From contig NZ_JAMBNX010000002.1 of the NCBI RefSeq assembly GCF_023715325.1, positions 456,599 to 520,598 on the forward strand: a stretch of 64,000 bases of DNA. The letters are read 5' to 3'. Position numbers and translations under genes: made by a program. The DNA comes from Agromyces mediolanus. Its GTDB lineage: Bacteria > Actinomycetota > Actinomycetes > Actinomycetales > Microbacteriaceae. Positions 28,763-37,732 of the stretch are shown here, one piece after another; positions within the stretch are counted from its first letter, which is position 1, and every line of letters starts with the position of its first letter. The notes beneath the pieces are model-generated. The model searched no databases and had not been told where the DNA came from. It saw nothing but the letters and a program-made list of their open reading frames with translations.

Positions 28763-29716
28763 ATGACCGGAGCCGCAGGCGACTGTCCCGGCCGCCCGCC
28801 GATCTCCTTCGAGCTGTACCCGCCGCGCAGCGATGCCGCGGCGATCGCACTCGGACGCACGATCGATCGGCTGGCCGAGATCGATCCCGCCTTCATCTCC
28901 GTGACCTTCGGGGCCGGCGGCTCCTCGCGCGGACGGTCGCTCACGGTGCTCCGGTACATCCTCGAGCAGACGCACGTCGAGCCGATGGCGCACCTCACCT
29001 GCGTCGGCTCCTCGCACGCCGAGGCGAACCGCATCGTCCGCGAGTTCCTCGACGCCGGCATCACGAGCTTCCTCGCGCTCCGGGGCGACCCGCCCGAGGG
29101 CGGTGACGCGGATGCCGGACTGGGTGACCTCGGTTCGGCCGCGGAGCTCGTGCAGTTGATCCACCGGGTGCAGGAGGAGCGCGAGCCGTTCGGCCAGGCG
29201 GGCGTGCCCGGGGCGCCGCGCGCGCGACGCATCGGGGCTCGACCGCGGCCCGAACGGGTCGCCGTCGCGGCGTTCCCGACGGGGCATCCCCGCTCCCGCG
29301 GCCTCGCTCAGGACGTCGACGCCCTCCTCGCCAAGGAGGTCGCGGGGGCGACCCTCGCGATCACCCAGCTGTTCTGGCACGCCGACGACTACCTCGGCTT
29401 CGTGGAGCGGGCGCGGACGGCCGGGGTCTCGATCCCGATCCTGCCCGGGCTGATGCCCGTCACGACACCGGCCCGTCTCGCCCGGCTCACCGAGCTGACC
29501 GGCGTCGAGCCTCCCGCCGAACTGGCGATCGCGCTCGAGATCGAGCCGGACGCCCGGGCTCGCGCGGAGATCGGGGAGGCGCACGCGGCGGCCCTCGCCG
29601 CGGCCGTCCTCGAGGGCGGCGCCCCCGGGCTGCACCTGTACACCTACAACCGGCACGAGACGGTCCGCTCCGTGCTCGAGCGGATCGGCATCCACTCGGC
29701 CGCGACGCACGGCTGA
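28763..29716 (+). CDS. metF: Methylenetetrahydrofolate reductase
   Basis: Reduces 5,10-methylene-THF to 5-methyl-THF, the methyl donor for MetE. The 317-residue TIM barrel has FELYPPRSDAAA, FISVTFGAGGSSR, HLTCVGSS, FLALRGDPP and ITQLFWHADDY, all hallmarks of the family. The ATG at 28763 has GAGGAG 5 bases upstream. metE follows after 103 bases, so the methyl donor and acceptor steps are adjacent. Confidence 0.95.
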   Translation: MTGAAGDCPGRPPISFELYPPRSDAAAIALGRTIDRLAEIDPAFISVTFGAGGSSRGRSLTVLRYILEQTHVEPMAHLTCVGSSHAEANRIVREFLDAGITSFLALRGDPPEGGDADAGLGDLGSAAELVQLIHRVQEEREPFGQAGVPGAPRARRIGARPRPERVAVAAFPTGHPRSRGLAQDVDALLAKEVAGATLAITQLFWHADDYLGFVERARTAGVSIPILPGLMPVTTPARLARLTELTGVEPPAELAIALEIEPDARARAEIGEAHAAALAAAVLEGGAPGLHLYTYNRHETVRSVLERIGIHSAATHG

Positions 29717-29819
29717 GCCCGACCACAGACCCGGCCCTGGGCGATCGCCCCGGGCCCTCCCGGCGACCCGCGATCCGGCGGCTTCGCCGACCCTGCAGCA
29801 CGACGAAAGGACGCAGCAC

Positions 29820-32153
29820 ATGACCGCACCCGCCTTCCCCGCGGGCACGATCCTCGGCTACCCCCGGATCGGCCGCCGCCGCGAGCTGAAGCGCGCCGTC
29901 GAGGCCTACTGGGCCGGGCGCATCGACGCCGCCGAACTCGATCGGCGCACGGCCGAGCTGCGGTCCGCGACGCGCGCGCGGCTCGTCGAGCTCGGCCTCG
30001 GCCGGGACGACTCGGCGATCCCCGACTCGTACGCCGCGTACGACCAGGTGCTCGACACCGCCCTCGCCGTCGGCGCGGTGCCCGAGCGGTTCGCACACCT
30101 GCGGGGGACCGACGGCTCGGTCGACCTCGACGGCGAGTTCGTGCTCGCCCGCGGGGAGGCGGGCGAGCCGCCGCTGGAGATGACGAAGTGGTTCGACACC
30201 AACTACCACTACCTCGTGCCGGAGCTCGCGCAGGACTCGGCGTTCGGCGCGCACCCCGAGCGGCTGGTGGCGCGCTTCACCGAGGCGCTCGCCGAGGGGG
30301 TGCTGACGCGACCGGTGCTCGTCGGACCGGTGACGCTCCTCGCGCTCGCGAAGCCCGCAGCGGAGGCGCCCGAGGGCTTCCGGCCGCTCGACGAGCTCGA
30401 GCGGGTGCTGCCCGTGTACGCCGAGCTCCTGGCCCGCCTCGCCGAGGCGGGTGCCGAGTGGGTGCAGCTCGACGAGCCGGCGCTCGCGAGCGAGAGCCTC
30501 GACGAGCCCCCGGCCCGGCTGCGTGAGGCCGCTGAGCGCGCGTATGCGGCGCTCGGTGCCGCGGTACATCGCCCCGCGCTGTTCGTCGCGGCGCCCTACG
30601 GGGGGATCGGCGAGGCGCTGGGCGTGCTCGCGGAAGCGCCGATCGAGGCGATCGGCCTGGACCTCGTCCGCGGCGAGCTCCCGAGCGGGCTCGACGACGG
30701 CGCCCGCCGGGCGCTCGCGGGCAAGACGCTCGTCGCGGGGGTCGTCGACGGTCGGAACATCTGGCGAGGCGACCTGGCGGCCGCATTCGAGCGGGCGAGC
30801 GCCCTCGAGGGGCTGGCTGGCTCACTCGCGATCTCGACCTCGACGTCGTTGCAGCACGTGCCGCACGATCTCGCCGACGAGGAGCGGCTCGACCCGCGAC
30901 TGGCGAGCTGGCTCGCTTTCGCCGACCAGAAGGTCGCGCAGGTCGCGACGCTCGCTCGCGGCCTCGCCGAGGGGCGGGAGGCGATCGCGACGGAGCTCGA
31001 GGATGCCTCGGCCGCCCTCGTCGATCGCGCGGGCGCGCGGGGCGTGCGGGTTCCCGCCGTCCGAGACCGGCTCGCCGCGCTCTCCGACGCGGACTTCTCG
31101 CGTGTCGCCTACGGCGAACGGGTGGCGGCGCAGTCGGATCTCGCCCTGCCCCAGCTGCCGACGACGACGATCGGCTCGTTCCCGCAGACCGGCGAACTCC
31201 GCCGCGCCCGCGCGGAGCTCGCCAGCGGCGCGCTCGACGAGGCGGGCTACCGCACGCTCATCGAGCAGGAGATCGAGCGCGTGGTTCGGCTGCAGGAGGA
31301 GCTCGGCCTCGACGTGCTCGTGCACGGCGAGCCGGAGCGCAACGACATGGTGCAGTACTTCGCCGAGCTCCTCGACGGCTTCGCCGTCACCGAGCACGGC
31401 TGGGTGCAGTCGTACGGCTCGCGCTGCACGCGCCCGTCGATCCTCTGGGGCGACGTCTCCCGCCCGGCGCCGATGACGGTGGGCTGGTCCGCGTTCGCGC
31501 AGTCGCTCACCGAGCGGCACCTGAAGGGCATGCTGACGGGGCCCGTCACCATCCTCGCCTGGTCGTTCGTCCGCGACGACCAGCCGCTGGCCGAGACCGC
31601 GCGCCAGGTCGGCCTCGCGCTGCGCGACGAGGTCGCCGACCTGGAGGCGGCCGGCATCCGCATCATCCAGGTCGACGAACCCGCGCTCCGTGAGCTGCTG
31701 CCCCTGCGCCGGGCCGAGCAGCCCGCGTACCTCGACTGGTCGGTCGGCGCGTTCCGGCTCGCCACCGGCGGCGCCGCGCCGTCGACGCAGGTGCACACGC
31801 ATCTCTGCTATTCGGAGTTCGGGGTCGTCATCGACGCGATCCGCGGGCTCGACGCCGATGTGACGAGCATCGAGGCCGCTCGGAGCCGGATGGAGGTGGT
31901 CGAGGATCTCGGGCGCAGCGGGTTCGACCACGGGGTCGGCCCCGGCGTCTACGACATCCATTCGCCGCGGGTGCCGGGCGAGGACGAGGTCCGCGAGCTC
32001 TTGGAGCGCGCGGTGGCGGAGGTGCCGGCGGCGAGGCTCTGGGTGAACCCGGACTGCGGCCTGAAGACGCGCGGCTACGAAGAGACGGTGGCGTCGCTCG
32101 GGCATCTCGTGGGCGCCGCCCGCGCGGTACGGGAGGCACTCGCCCGCGGTTGA
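29820..32153 (+). CDS. metE: Cobalamin-independent methionine synthase
   Basis: Transfers the methyl group from 5-methyl-THF-triglutamate to homocysteine. The 777-residue enzyme is two TIM barrels; the C-terminal one carries the zinc ligands His661 and Cys663 (HTHLC) and Cys746 (NPDCGLK). The substrate stretch RCTRPSILWGDVSRP is present. ATG start with GAAAGGA upstream. No B12 riboswitch was found before metF or metE, so regulation is by another route. Confidence 0.96.
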   Translation: MTAPAFPAGTILGYPRIGRRRELKRAVEAYWAGRIDAAELDRRTAELRSATRARLVELGLGRDDSAIPDSYAAYDQVLDTALAVGAVPERFAHLRGTDGSVDLDGEFVLARGEAGEPPLEMTKWFDTNYHYLVPELAQDSAFGAHPERLVARFTEALAEGVLTRPVLVGPVTLLALAKPAAEAPEGFRPLDELERVLPVYAELLARLAEAGAEWVQLDEPALASESLDEPPARLREAAERAYAALGAAVHRPALFVAAPYGGIGEALGVLAEAPIEAIGLDLVRGELPSGLDDGARRALAGKTLVAGVVDGRNIWRGDLAAAFERASALEGLAGSLAISTSTSLQHVPHDLADEERLDPRLASWLAFADQKVAQVATLARGLAEGREAIATELEDASAALVDRAGARGVRVPAVRDRLAALSDADFSRVAYGERVAAQSDLALPQLPTTTIGSFPQTGELRRARAELASGALDEAGYRTLIEQEIERVVRLQEELGLDVLVHGEPERNDMVQYFAELLDGFAVTEHGWVQSYGSRCTRPSILWGDVSRPAPMTVGWSAFAQSLTERHLKGMLTGPVTILAWSFVRDDQPLAETARQVGLALRDEVADLEAAGIRIIQVDEPALRELLPLRRAEQPAYLDWSVGAFRLATGGAAPSTQVHTHLCYSEFGVVIDAIRGLDADVTSIEAARSRMEVVEDLGRSGFDHGVGPGVYDIHSPRVPGEDEVRELLERAVAEVPAARLWVNPDCGLKTRGYEETVASLGHLVGAARAVREALARG

Positions 32154-32205
32154 GTCGAGCCCGCGGTCGAGCGCTGCGCCCACCGGCTCGCACGAGCTGC
32201 GACGA

Positions 32206-32242
32206 GGAACGGCCCGGGATGCGAGGCATCCCGGGCCGTTCC
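32206..32242. terminator. Bidirectional terminator between metE and lexA
   Basis: GGAACGGCCCGGGATGC and its exact complement GCATCCCGGGCCGTTCC form a 17-bp stem with a GAG loop. It lies between convergent genes and can serve both. Confidence 0.8.
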
Positions 32243-32255
32243 GTGTATCTCGCGG

Positions 32256-32945
32256 CTAGACCGCGCGGAGGACCGCGACGACCTTGCCGAGCACCTCGGC
32301 GTCGTCGCCGAGGATCGGTTCGAAGGCGCTGTTGCGGGGGAGCAGCCAGGTGTGTCCGTCGCGCTGGCGGAAGACCTTCACGGTCGCCTCCTCGTCGAGC
32401 ATGGCGGCGACGATCTCGCCGTTCTCCGCGGTGCGCTGCGAACGCACGACCACCCAGTCGCCGTCGCAGATGGCGGCGTCGACCATCGAGTCGCCGACGA
32501 CCTTCAGCATGAACAGCTCGCCCTTGCCCACGAGCTGACGGGGCAGCGGGAAGACCTCGTCGATCTGCTGCTCGGCGGTGATCGGGATGCCGGCGGCGAT
32601 GCGGCCGACGAGGGGGACCATCGCCGCGTCACCGACCGGGATCGGCTCGCCCTCGCTCTGCGGTCGCTCGTCGGTGCCGGGCAGCTCGATCAGCACCTCG
32701 AGGGCGCGAGGCCGGTTCGGGTCGCGGCGGAGGTACCCGGCGAGCTCGAGCTGATTCAGCTGATGGGTCACGCTCGAGAGCGAGGAGAGGCCGACCGCGT
32801 CGCCGATCTCGCGCATGCTCGGCGGATAGCCGCGCGTCGCGACCGAGCGCTGGACGACCTCGAGGATCGAGATCTGCTTCGCGCTCAGGCTCTTTCGGCG
32901 GCGCGCACGTGCGGCCGGCTTGCTGCCCTCGGTCTCTGTGCTCAC
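32256..32945 (-). CDS. lexA: SOS repressor LexA
   Basis: Represses DNA-damage genes and cleaves itself when RecA is active. The 229-residue protein has an N-terminal winged helix ([28 protein letters not shown]), the Ala118-Gly119 cleavage site in [10 protein letters not shown], and the Ser153/Lys190 catalytic pair (GDSMVDAAI and ATVKVF). GTG at 32945 is the start; the frame is open upstream but that part lacks family features. It is divergent from a LysM gene, and the intergenic region has several TTCGAA cores. Confidence 0.96.
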   Translation of the reverse strand: MSTETEGSKPAARARRRKSLSAKQISILEVVQRSVATRGYPPSMREIGDAVGLSSLSSVTHQLNQLELAGYLRRDPNRPRALEVLIELPGTDERPQSEGEPIPVGDAAMVPLVGRIAAGIPITAEQQIDEVFPLPRQLVGKGELFMLKVVGDSMVDAAICDGDWVVVRSQRTAENGEIVAAMLDEEATVKVFRQRDGHTWLLPRNSAFEPILGDDAEVLGKVVAVLRAV

Positions 32946-33015
32946 GTGCTGGCGCCCCTCGTCGGCGGTCTCGCGACCGGAATGTCGGTGGTCCCTGATG
33001 GACTCTGTTCTGACA

Positions 33016-33149
33016 TTCGAAACTGTATCCGCGCTCGGTGGATGCGGCAAACATTCCTTCGAGTGTGTCGCGAATCCGTTCGGGGGCAATGTTCGAAGAA
33101 CGGCTTGCAGATTCGAACAATCGAAGATAGATTCGGAACATAGCTTCGC
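33016..33149. promoter_or_regulatory. lexA/LysM control region with degenerate SOS-like sites
   Basis: TTCGAA cores lie at 33016-33021, 33092-33097 and 33112-33117. CGGAACATAGCTTCGC (33134-33149) matches the SOS consensus at 8 of 12 positions. None is as good as the recA box. The region is less GC-rich than the genes and serves two divergent promoters. Confidence 0.45.
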
Positions 33150-33199
33150 ATCCGGCCCTCCGGCCGAGGGCCGGGTGCGATTCTCCTGGAGGTGTTGAG

Positions 33200-33568
33200 A
33201 TGAGTGCAATCACGGCGAACGGTGCCGAGTTCACCGCGAACGGCTTCAGCGGTGCGCGCACGCGACTTCGGCTGACACGGCGCGGTCGTGTCGTCTTCAC
33301 GGCCCTCGGGGCGCTCCCGCTCGTCATCTGGGCCGCGTTCAGCGTGCTCGGTGCTGGGGCCGCAGCCGCCGACGACGCCTTCGGCCAGACCGGCACGAGC
33401 TTCGAGTACGTGACGGTCGGCGCGGGCGACACGCTCTGGGAGATCGCCGAGGCCGCCGACCCGGGCGCCGATCCGCGCGTGGTGATCGACGACATCGTCC
33501 GGTTGAACGGCCTCGACTCCTCGGTGGTCGAGCCCGGGCAGCGTCTGGCGCTTCCCGCCGTCCGCTGA
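33200..33568 (+). CDS. LysM membrane protein, YneA/ChiZ-like
   Basis: A 122-residue protein: cytoplasmic start, one membrane segment (about 29-58), then a LysM peptidoglycan-binding domain (about 69-120, [15 protein letters not shown]...IVRLNGL). In other Gram-positives a LysM protein divergent from lexA (YneA in Bacillus, ChiZ in mycobacteria) delays division during SOS. The same arrangement here suggests a damage-induced division inhibitor. ATG start with GGAGG upstream. Confidence 0.82.
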   Translation: MSAITANGAEFTANGFSGARTRLRLTRRGRVVFTALGALPLVIWAAFSVLGAGAAAADDAFGQTGTSFEYVTVGAGDTLWEIAEAADPGADPRVVIDDIVRLNGLDSSVVEPGQRLALPAVR

Positions 33569-33616
33569 GGGGCGCCGAGCGGTGCAGCTGCGGCGTCACA
33601 GGCGCCCGCGCGTCAC

Positions 33617-33622
33617 TAGCAT
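33617..33622 (+). promoter_or_regulatory. -10 hexamer of hisC
   Basis: TAGCAT 6 bases before the GTG at 33629. This selects the second of two adjacent GTG codons (33626 and 33629) as the start. Confidence 0.5.
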
Positions 33623-33628
33623 GAAGTG

Positions 33629-34729
33629 GTGACGAGCCTCGAAGATCTGCCCATCCGCGACGACCTCCGGGGGCGCTCGCCCTACGGCGCCCCGCAGAAG
33701 GTCGTTCCCGTCGCGCTGAACGTGAACGAGAACACGCATCCGATCCCTGAGGACGTCGCGCACGACATCGTCGCGAGAGTCGCTGCGGCCATCCTGCAGC
33801 TCAACCGCTACCCCGATCGGGAGTTCACCGAGTTGCGTGAGGCCTTTGCCCGCTACCTCGGGCACGGGCTTCGTGCCGAGCAGATCTGGGCCGCGAACGG
33901 CTCGAACGAGGTCCTGCAGCACGTGCTGCAGGCGTTCGGAGGTCCGGGGCGCCGGGCGCTCGGCTTCTCGCCCACGTACTCCATGTACTCCCTGCTCGCC
34001 TCAGGAACCGGCACCGAGTGGATCGACGCCCCGCGCGACGCGGACTACGAGCTGACCGCCGAGACCGCCGTCGCGGCCGTCGAACAGCACGACCCCGACG
34101 TGGTCTTCCTCTGCGCACCGAACAATCCGACGGGAACGCCGGTGTCTCTCGACACCATCAGCGCCGTCGCCGATGCCGCGCGCGGCATCGTGATCGTCGA
34201 CGAGGCGTACTTCGAGTTCGCCGATCCGGGAACGTCGAGTGCGCTCACCCTGCTCGAGGGCCGCCCGCGGCTCGTCGTCTCGCGCACGATGAGCAAAGCG
34301 TTCGCCTTCGCCGGCGCTCGGGTGGGCTACCTCGCGGCCGATCCCGCGGTCGTCGACGCGCTCCGTCTGGTCCGGCTGCCCTACCACCTCTCCGCCCTCA
34401 CGCAGGCCGCCGCCCTGGCTGCACTCGCGCACAGCGACGAGATGCTCGCGATGGTCGAGGAGATCCGGGGCCAGCGCGAACGCATCGAGCGCGAGCTCGG
34501 CGAGCTCGGGTTCCGCCCCTACCGGAGCGGCTCGAACTTCGTCCTGTTCGGCGGAGTCGACGAGCCCGCCGTGCTCTGGCAGGCCCTCCTCGACCGCGGC
34601 GTGCTGATCCGTGACATCGGGCTGCCCGGCAGCCTCCGAGTGAGCGCCGGCACGGAGGCGGAGACCACCGCGTTCCTCGAGGCCATCGCGATGTTCGCGC
34701 CGGGCACCGCGAATAGGATCGGAGCATGA
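33629..34729 (+). CDS. hisC: Histidinol-phosphate aminotransferase
   Basis: PLP-dependent transaminase of histidine synthesis. The 366-residue protein begins with the substrate-end stretch PYGAPQ...LNVNENTHP, has NNPTGTP, DEAYFEF, and the PLP lysine in [12 protein letters not shown] followed by ARVGYL. The stop overlaps hisB by four bases. With hisB and hisH it forms one operon; hisD, hisF, hisG, hisE and hisI are not in this window. Confidence 0.95.
   Translation: MTSLEDLPIRDDLRGRSPYGAPQKVVPVALNVNENTHPIPEDVAHDIVARVAAAILQLNRYPDREFTELREAFARYLGHGLRAEQIWAANGSNEVLQHVLQAFGGPGRRALGFSPTYSMYSLLASGTGTEWIDAPRDADYELTAETAVAAVEQHDPDVVFLCAPNNPTGTPVSLDTISAVADAARGIVIVDEAYFEFADPGTSSALTLLEGRPRLVVSRTMSKAFAFAGARVGYLAADPAVVDALRLVRLPYHLSALTQAAALAALAHSDEMLAMVEEIRGQRERIERELGELGFRPYRSGSNFVLFGGVDEPAVLWQALLDRGVLIRDIGLPGSLRVSAGTEAETTAFLEAIAMFAPGTANRIGA
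34714..34719 (+). promoter_or_regulatory. -10 hexamer upstream of hisB
   Basis: TAGGAT inside the 3' end of hisC, 6 bases before the hisB ATG at 34726. It may be an internal promoter or a chance match within coding sequence. Confidence 0.35.
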
Positions 34730-35340
34730 CCATGGCGAACGAGCACCGCACGGCCCGCGTCCAGCGCGAGACGAGCGAGTCGAGCATCGACCTGTCGATC
34801 GACCTCGACGGCACCGGCACGAGCGACATCGAGACCGGGGTGCCGTTCTACGACCACCTGCTCACCGCCTTCGCCAAGCACTCCCTGAGCGATCTCACCG
34901 TGCGCGCCGCCGGCGACGTGCACATCGACGTCCACCACACCGTGGAAGACACGGGCATCGTGCTCGGTCAGGCGATCCGCCAGGCGCTCGGAGACAAGCG
35001 GGGCATCTCGCGGTACGGCGACGCCCTGGTCCCGCTCGACGAGGCGCTCGCGCAGGCCGTCGTCGACATCTCGGGCCGGCCGTACCTCGTGCACACGGGG
35101 GAGCCCGAGGGCTTCGAGTTCCACCTGATCGGCGGCCACTTCACGGGGTCGATGGTGCGGCACGTCCTCGAAGCGATCACCTTCAACGCCGGACTGACCG
35201 TGCACGTGCGCGTGCTCGGCGGGCGCGACCCGCACCACATCGCCGAGGCCGAGTTCAAGGCGTTCGCGCGGGCCTTCCGGCAGGCGAAGGCCCTCGACCC
35301 GCTCGTCGTCGGCATCCCGTCCACGAAGGGGGCACTGTGA
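34726..35340 (+). CDS. hisB: Imidazoleglycerol-phosphate dehydratase
   Basis: Dehydrates imidazoleglycerol phosphate in histidine synthesis. The 204-residue single-domain enzyme has [13 protein letters not shown], the metal-binding [12 protein letters not shown] and [11 protein letters not shown]. There is no fused phosphatase domain, as expected outside enterobacteria. The ATG lies in an ATGA overlap with hisC; a second ATG two codons later is an alternative. Confidence 0.96.
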   Translation: MTMANEHRTARVQRETSESSIDLSIDLDGTGTSDIETGVPFYDHLLTAFAKHSLSDLTVRAAGDVHIDVHHTVEDTGIVLGQAIRQALGDKRGISRYGDALVPLDEALAQAVVDISGRPYLVHTGEPEGFEFHLIGGHFTGSMVRHVLEAITFNAGLTVHVRVLGGRDPHHIAEAEFKAFARAFRQAKALDPLVVGIPSTKGAL

Positions 35341-35975
35341 GCCGCACCCGGCGCATCGTCGTCCTCGACTACGGCTCCGGCAACGTGCACTCGGCGGCCA
35401 AGGCCCTCGAACGTGCGGGCGCAGAGGTCGAGGTCACCGCGGCGCGGACGGCGGTGATGGAGGCCGACGGCCTCGTCGTCCCCGGCGTCGGGGCGTTCCG
35501 CGCGGTCATGGAGCAGCTCCGCGCCGTCCGCGGCGACGAACTCATCGACCGGCGGCTCGCCGGCGGACGCCCCGTGCTCGGCATCTGCGTCGGCATGCAG
35601 GTCATGTTCGAGCGCGGCGTCGAGCGCGGCACCGACACCGAGGGGCTCGGCGAATGGCCGGGCGACGTCACCGAACTGCCCGCCGAGGTGCTCCCGCACA
35701 TGGGGTGGAACACGGTGACGCCCGATCCCGGCAGCGTGCTGTTCGACGGCATCGAGGACGAGCGCTTCTACTTCGTGCACTCCTTCGCGGCGCAGCAGTG
35801 GAGTCTCGATGTCATCCCGCCGTTCCCGCAGCCGTCCCTGACCTGGGCCGAGCACGGCGGCCGCTTCCTGGCCGCCGTCGAGAACGGCCCGTTGTCCGCG
35901 ACGCAGTTCCACCCGGAGAAGTCCGCGGATGCCGGCATCCGCCTGCTCTCCAACTGGATCGGCAGCCTTTCCTGA
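35337..35975 (+). CDS. hisH: Imidazole glycerol phosphate synthase, glutaminase subunit
   Basis: Provides ammonia to HisF. The 212-residue class I glutamine amidotransferase has the nucleophile Cys in [12 protein letters not shown] and the His-Glu pair in [15 protein letters not shown] forms the oxyanion loop. GTG start in a GTGA overlap with hisB. HisF, its partner, is not in the window. Confidence 0.95.
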   Translation: MSRTRRIVVLDYGSGNVHSAAKALERAGAEVEVTAARTAVMEADGLVVPGVGAFRAVMEQLRAVRGDELIDRRLAGGRPVLGICVGMQVMFERGVERGTDTEGLGEWPGDVTELPAEVLPHMGWNTVTPDPGSVLFDGIEDERFYFVHSFAAQQWSLDVIPPFPQPSLTWAEHGGRFLAAVENGPLSATQFHPEKSADAGIRLLSNWIGSLS

Positions 35976-36040
35976 CCAACGGGACGCTCCGGCGCCCCGA
36001 CCCTGACCGTCACGTGTCAACCGCGACCGCCGGCCGCGAC

Positions 36041-36046
36041 TAGGAT
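36041..36046 (+). promoter_or_regulatory. -10 hexamer of priA
   Basis: TAGGAT about 50 bases before the chosen ATG at 36098. Two GTG codons (36050, 36056) lie closer, so a leaderless longer form is possible. Confidence 0.4.
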
Positions 36047-36097
36047 GCTGTGACTGTGCCCGAGTGCCGCACAGCGGCCTTCTCTCCGAGGACAGTG

Positions 36098-36844
36098 ATG
36101 AGCGAGTTCAACCACACCCCCCGCCTGGTGCTGCTGCCGGCCGTCGACGTCGCCGGCGGCAAGGCCGTCCGCCTGACCAAGGGGGAGGCGGGCACCGAGA
36201 CGAACTACGGCGACCCCGTCGACGCCGCGGCCGAGTGGGCCGACCAGGGCGCCGACTGGATCCACCTCGTCGACCTCGACGCCGCCTTCGGCCGCGGCTC
36301 GAATGCGGGCATCCTGAAGAAGGTCATCCGCCAGGTGCGCGGCGTCAACGTCGAGCTCTCCGGGGGCATCCGTGACGACGCCTCGCTCGAGAACGCGCTC
36401 GAGATCGGCGCGAAGCGCATCAACCTCGGCACGGCGGCGCTCGAGAACCCGGAGTGGGCCGCCTCGGTCATCGCCCAGTACGGCGAGGCGATCGCGATCG
36501 GCCTCGACGTGCGCGGCACGACCCTCGCCGCCCGCGGCTGGACGAAAGACGGCGGCGACCTCTGGCAGGTCATGGACCGGCTGGAGGAGGCCGGTGCCGC
36601 CCGCTACGTCGTCACCGACGTCACGAAGGACGGCACCCTGCAGGGGCCGAACCTCGATCTCCTCCGCCAGGTCATGGAGCGCACCCACCGCCCGGTCGTC
36701 GCCTCCGGCGGCGTTTCGAACCTCGACGACATCGCGGCCCTGCGCGAGCTCGTGCCGCTCGGGCTCGAAGGCTCGATCGTGGGCAAGGCGCTGTACGCCG
36801 GCGCCTTCACGCTCGCCGAGGCCCTCGACGTCGCCGGGTACTGA
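36098..36844 (+). CDS. priA: Phosphoribosyl isomerase A (HisA/PriA)
   Basis: Isomerises ProFAR in histidine synthesis; in actinobacteria PriA also does the TrpF step of tryptophan synthesis. The 248-residue barrel begins [15 protein letters not shown] and has [12 protein letters not shown] and [28 protein letters not shown] with a GEAGTET loop is the actinobacterial form. ATG at 36098 has GAGGA upstream and gives the usual length; GTG at 36050 would add 16 residues. It follows hisH after 122 bases. Confidence 0.93.
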   Translation: MSEFNHTPRLVLLPAVDVAGGKAVRLTKGEAGTETNYGDPVDAAAEWADQGADWIHLVDLDAAFGRGSNAGILKKVIRQVRGVNVELSGGIRDDASLENALEIGAKRINLGTAALENPEWAASVIAQYGEAIAIGLDVRGTTLAARGWTKDGGDLWQVMDRLEEAGAARYVVTDVTKDGTLQGPNLDLLRQVMERTHRPVVASGGVSNLDDIAALRELVPLGLEGSIVGKALYAGAFTLAEALDVAGY

Positions 36845-36854
36845 CGAGCGCGTG

Positions 36855-37694
36855 ATGGACGAGCCGGGCTCAGGCGGCCAGGAGGGCGCCCGGGAGCTGC
36901 CCGCGCACCTCGCCGACTCGGCGGGCGTCCCGTGGGCGGGACGCGCCTTCGAAGCGAACCCGCACGCCGGGGACGACGGCTCCGCCCCGCCCGAGCTCGG
37001 CGCCGCGCTCACGCGATTCCGGGACGGTGACGGCTCCCAAGCCGCGGTCGTCGCGGAGTTCGGCCGGGCTCGGCTGCTGATCCCGCTGCTCGCGGAGCTC
37101 GGCGATCCTTCGACGGTCCCAGGGGGCCTCGGCGGGGCGGAGATCGGCGCGCACGGCCACGCCGTCGACAAGAGCCAGGAACTCTCGATCGTCACGGTGG
37201 AAGGCCCCGACGGGCGGCGGGTGCTGCCCGTGTTCTCCTCGGTCGAGGCGATGCGCGCGTGGAACCCCGTCGCGCGGCCGGTGCCCGCCGACGGGGTCCG
37301 GGTCTGCCTCGCGGCCGCCGACGACGGCACGGAGCTCGTGGTGCTCGACCCCGGCTCGGGGAACGAGTTCGTGCTGCGCCGACCCGCGGTCTGGGCGGTC
37401 GCCCAGTCCCACGACTGGCTGCCGCCGTTCGAGTCCGTGCCGGTCCGCCTCGCGTTCGAGCGCTCGATCGGCAGCGAGCTCGCGGTGCTCGGTGTCGACC
37501 TCGCCGCCGGGGACCCGCTCGCCCGGCTGGCCGGCCCCGAGCTCGTCGTCGTGCTGCACCTCGTCGAGGGCCTCACCCGCGAGGAGCTCGATGCCACGAC
37601 GAGTCGGATCGCCCGCCGCTGGGCGGAGGACGAGGCGATCGCGACCGGTGTCGACTCCCTCGCCGTGCGGATCGTCGGGGGCCGCGCCGCCTGA
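36855..37694 (+). CDS. SseB family protein
   Basis: A 279-residue protein with the SseB-type fold: AALTRFRDGDGSQAAVVAEFGRARLLIPLL, QELSIVTVEGPDGRRVLPVFSSVEAM and RAWNP. The family is common in actinobacteria downstream of priA, and its function is unknown; in Salmonella a distant namesake is a secreted protein, but no secretion signal is visible here. It starts 10 bases after priA, so it is co-transcribed with it. ATG 36855 is chosen over the GTG immediately before. Confidence 0.85.
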   Translation: MDEPGSGGQEGARELPAHLADSAGVPWAGRAFEANPHAGDDGSAPPELGAALTRFRDGDGSQAAVVAEFGRARLLIPLLAELGDPSTVPGGLGGAEIGAHGHAVDKSQELSIVTVEGPDGRRVLPVFSSVEAMRAWNPVARPVPADGVRVCLAAADDGTELVVLDPGSGNEFVLRRPAVWAVAQSHDWLPPFESVPVRLAFERSIGSELAVLGVDLAAGDPLARLAGPELVVVLHLVEGLTREELDATTSRIARRWAEDEAIATGVDSLAVRIVGGRAA

Positions 37695-37732
37695 GCGGCT
37701 GGGTGTCGGTGGCATCCGCTTGAATGGATGCC

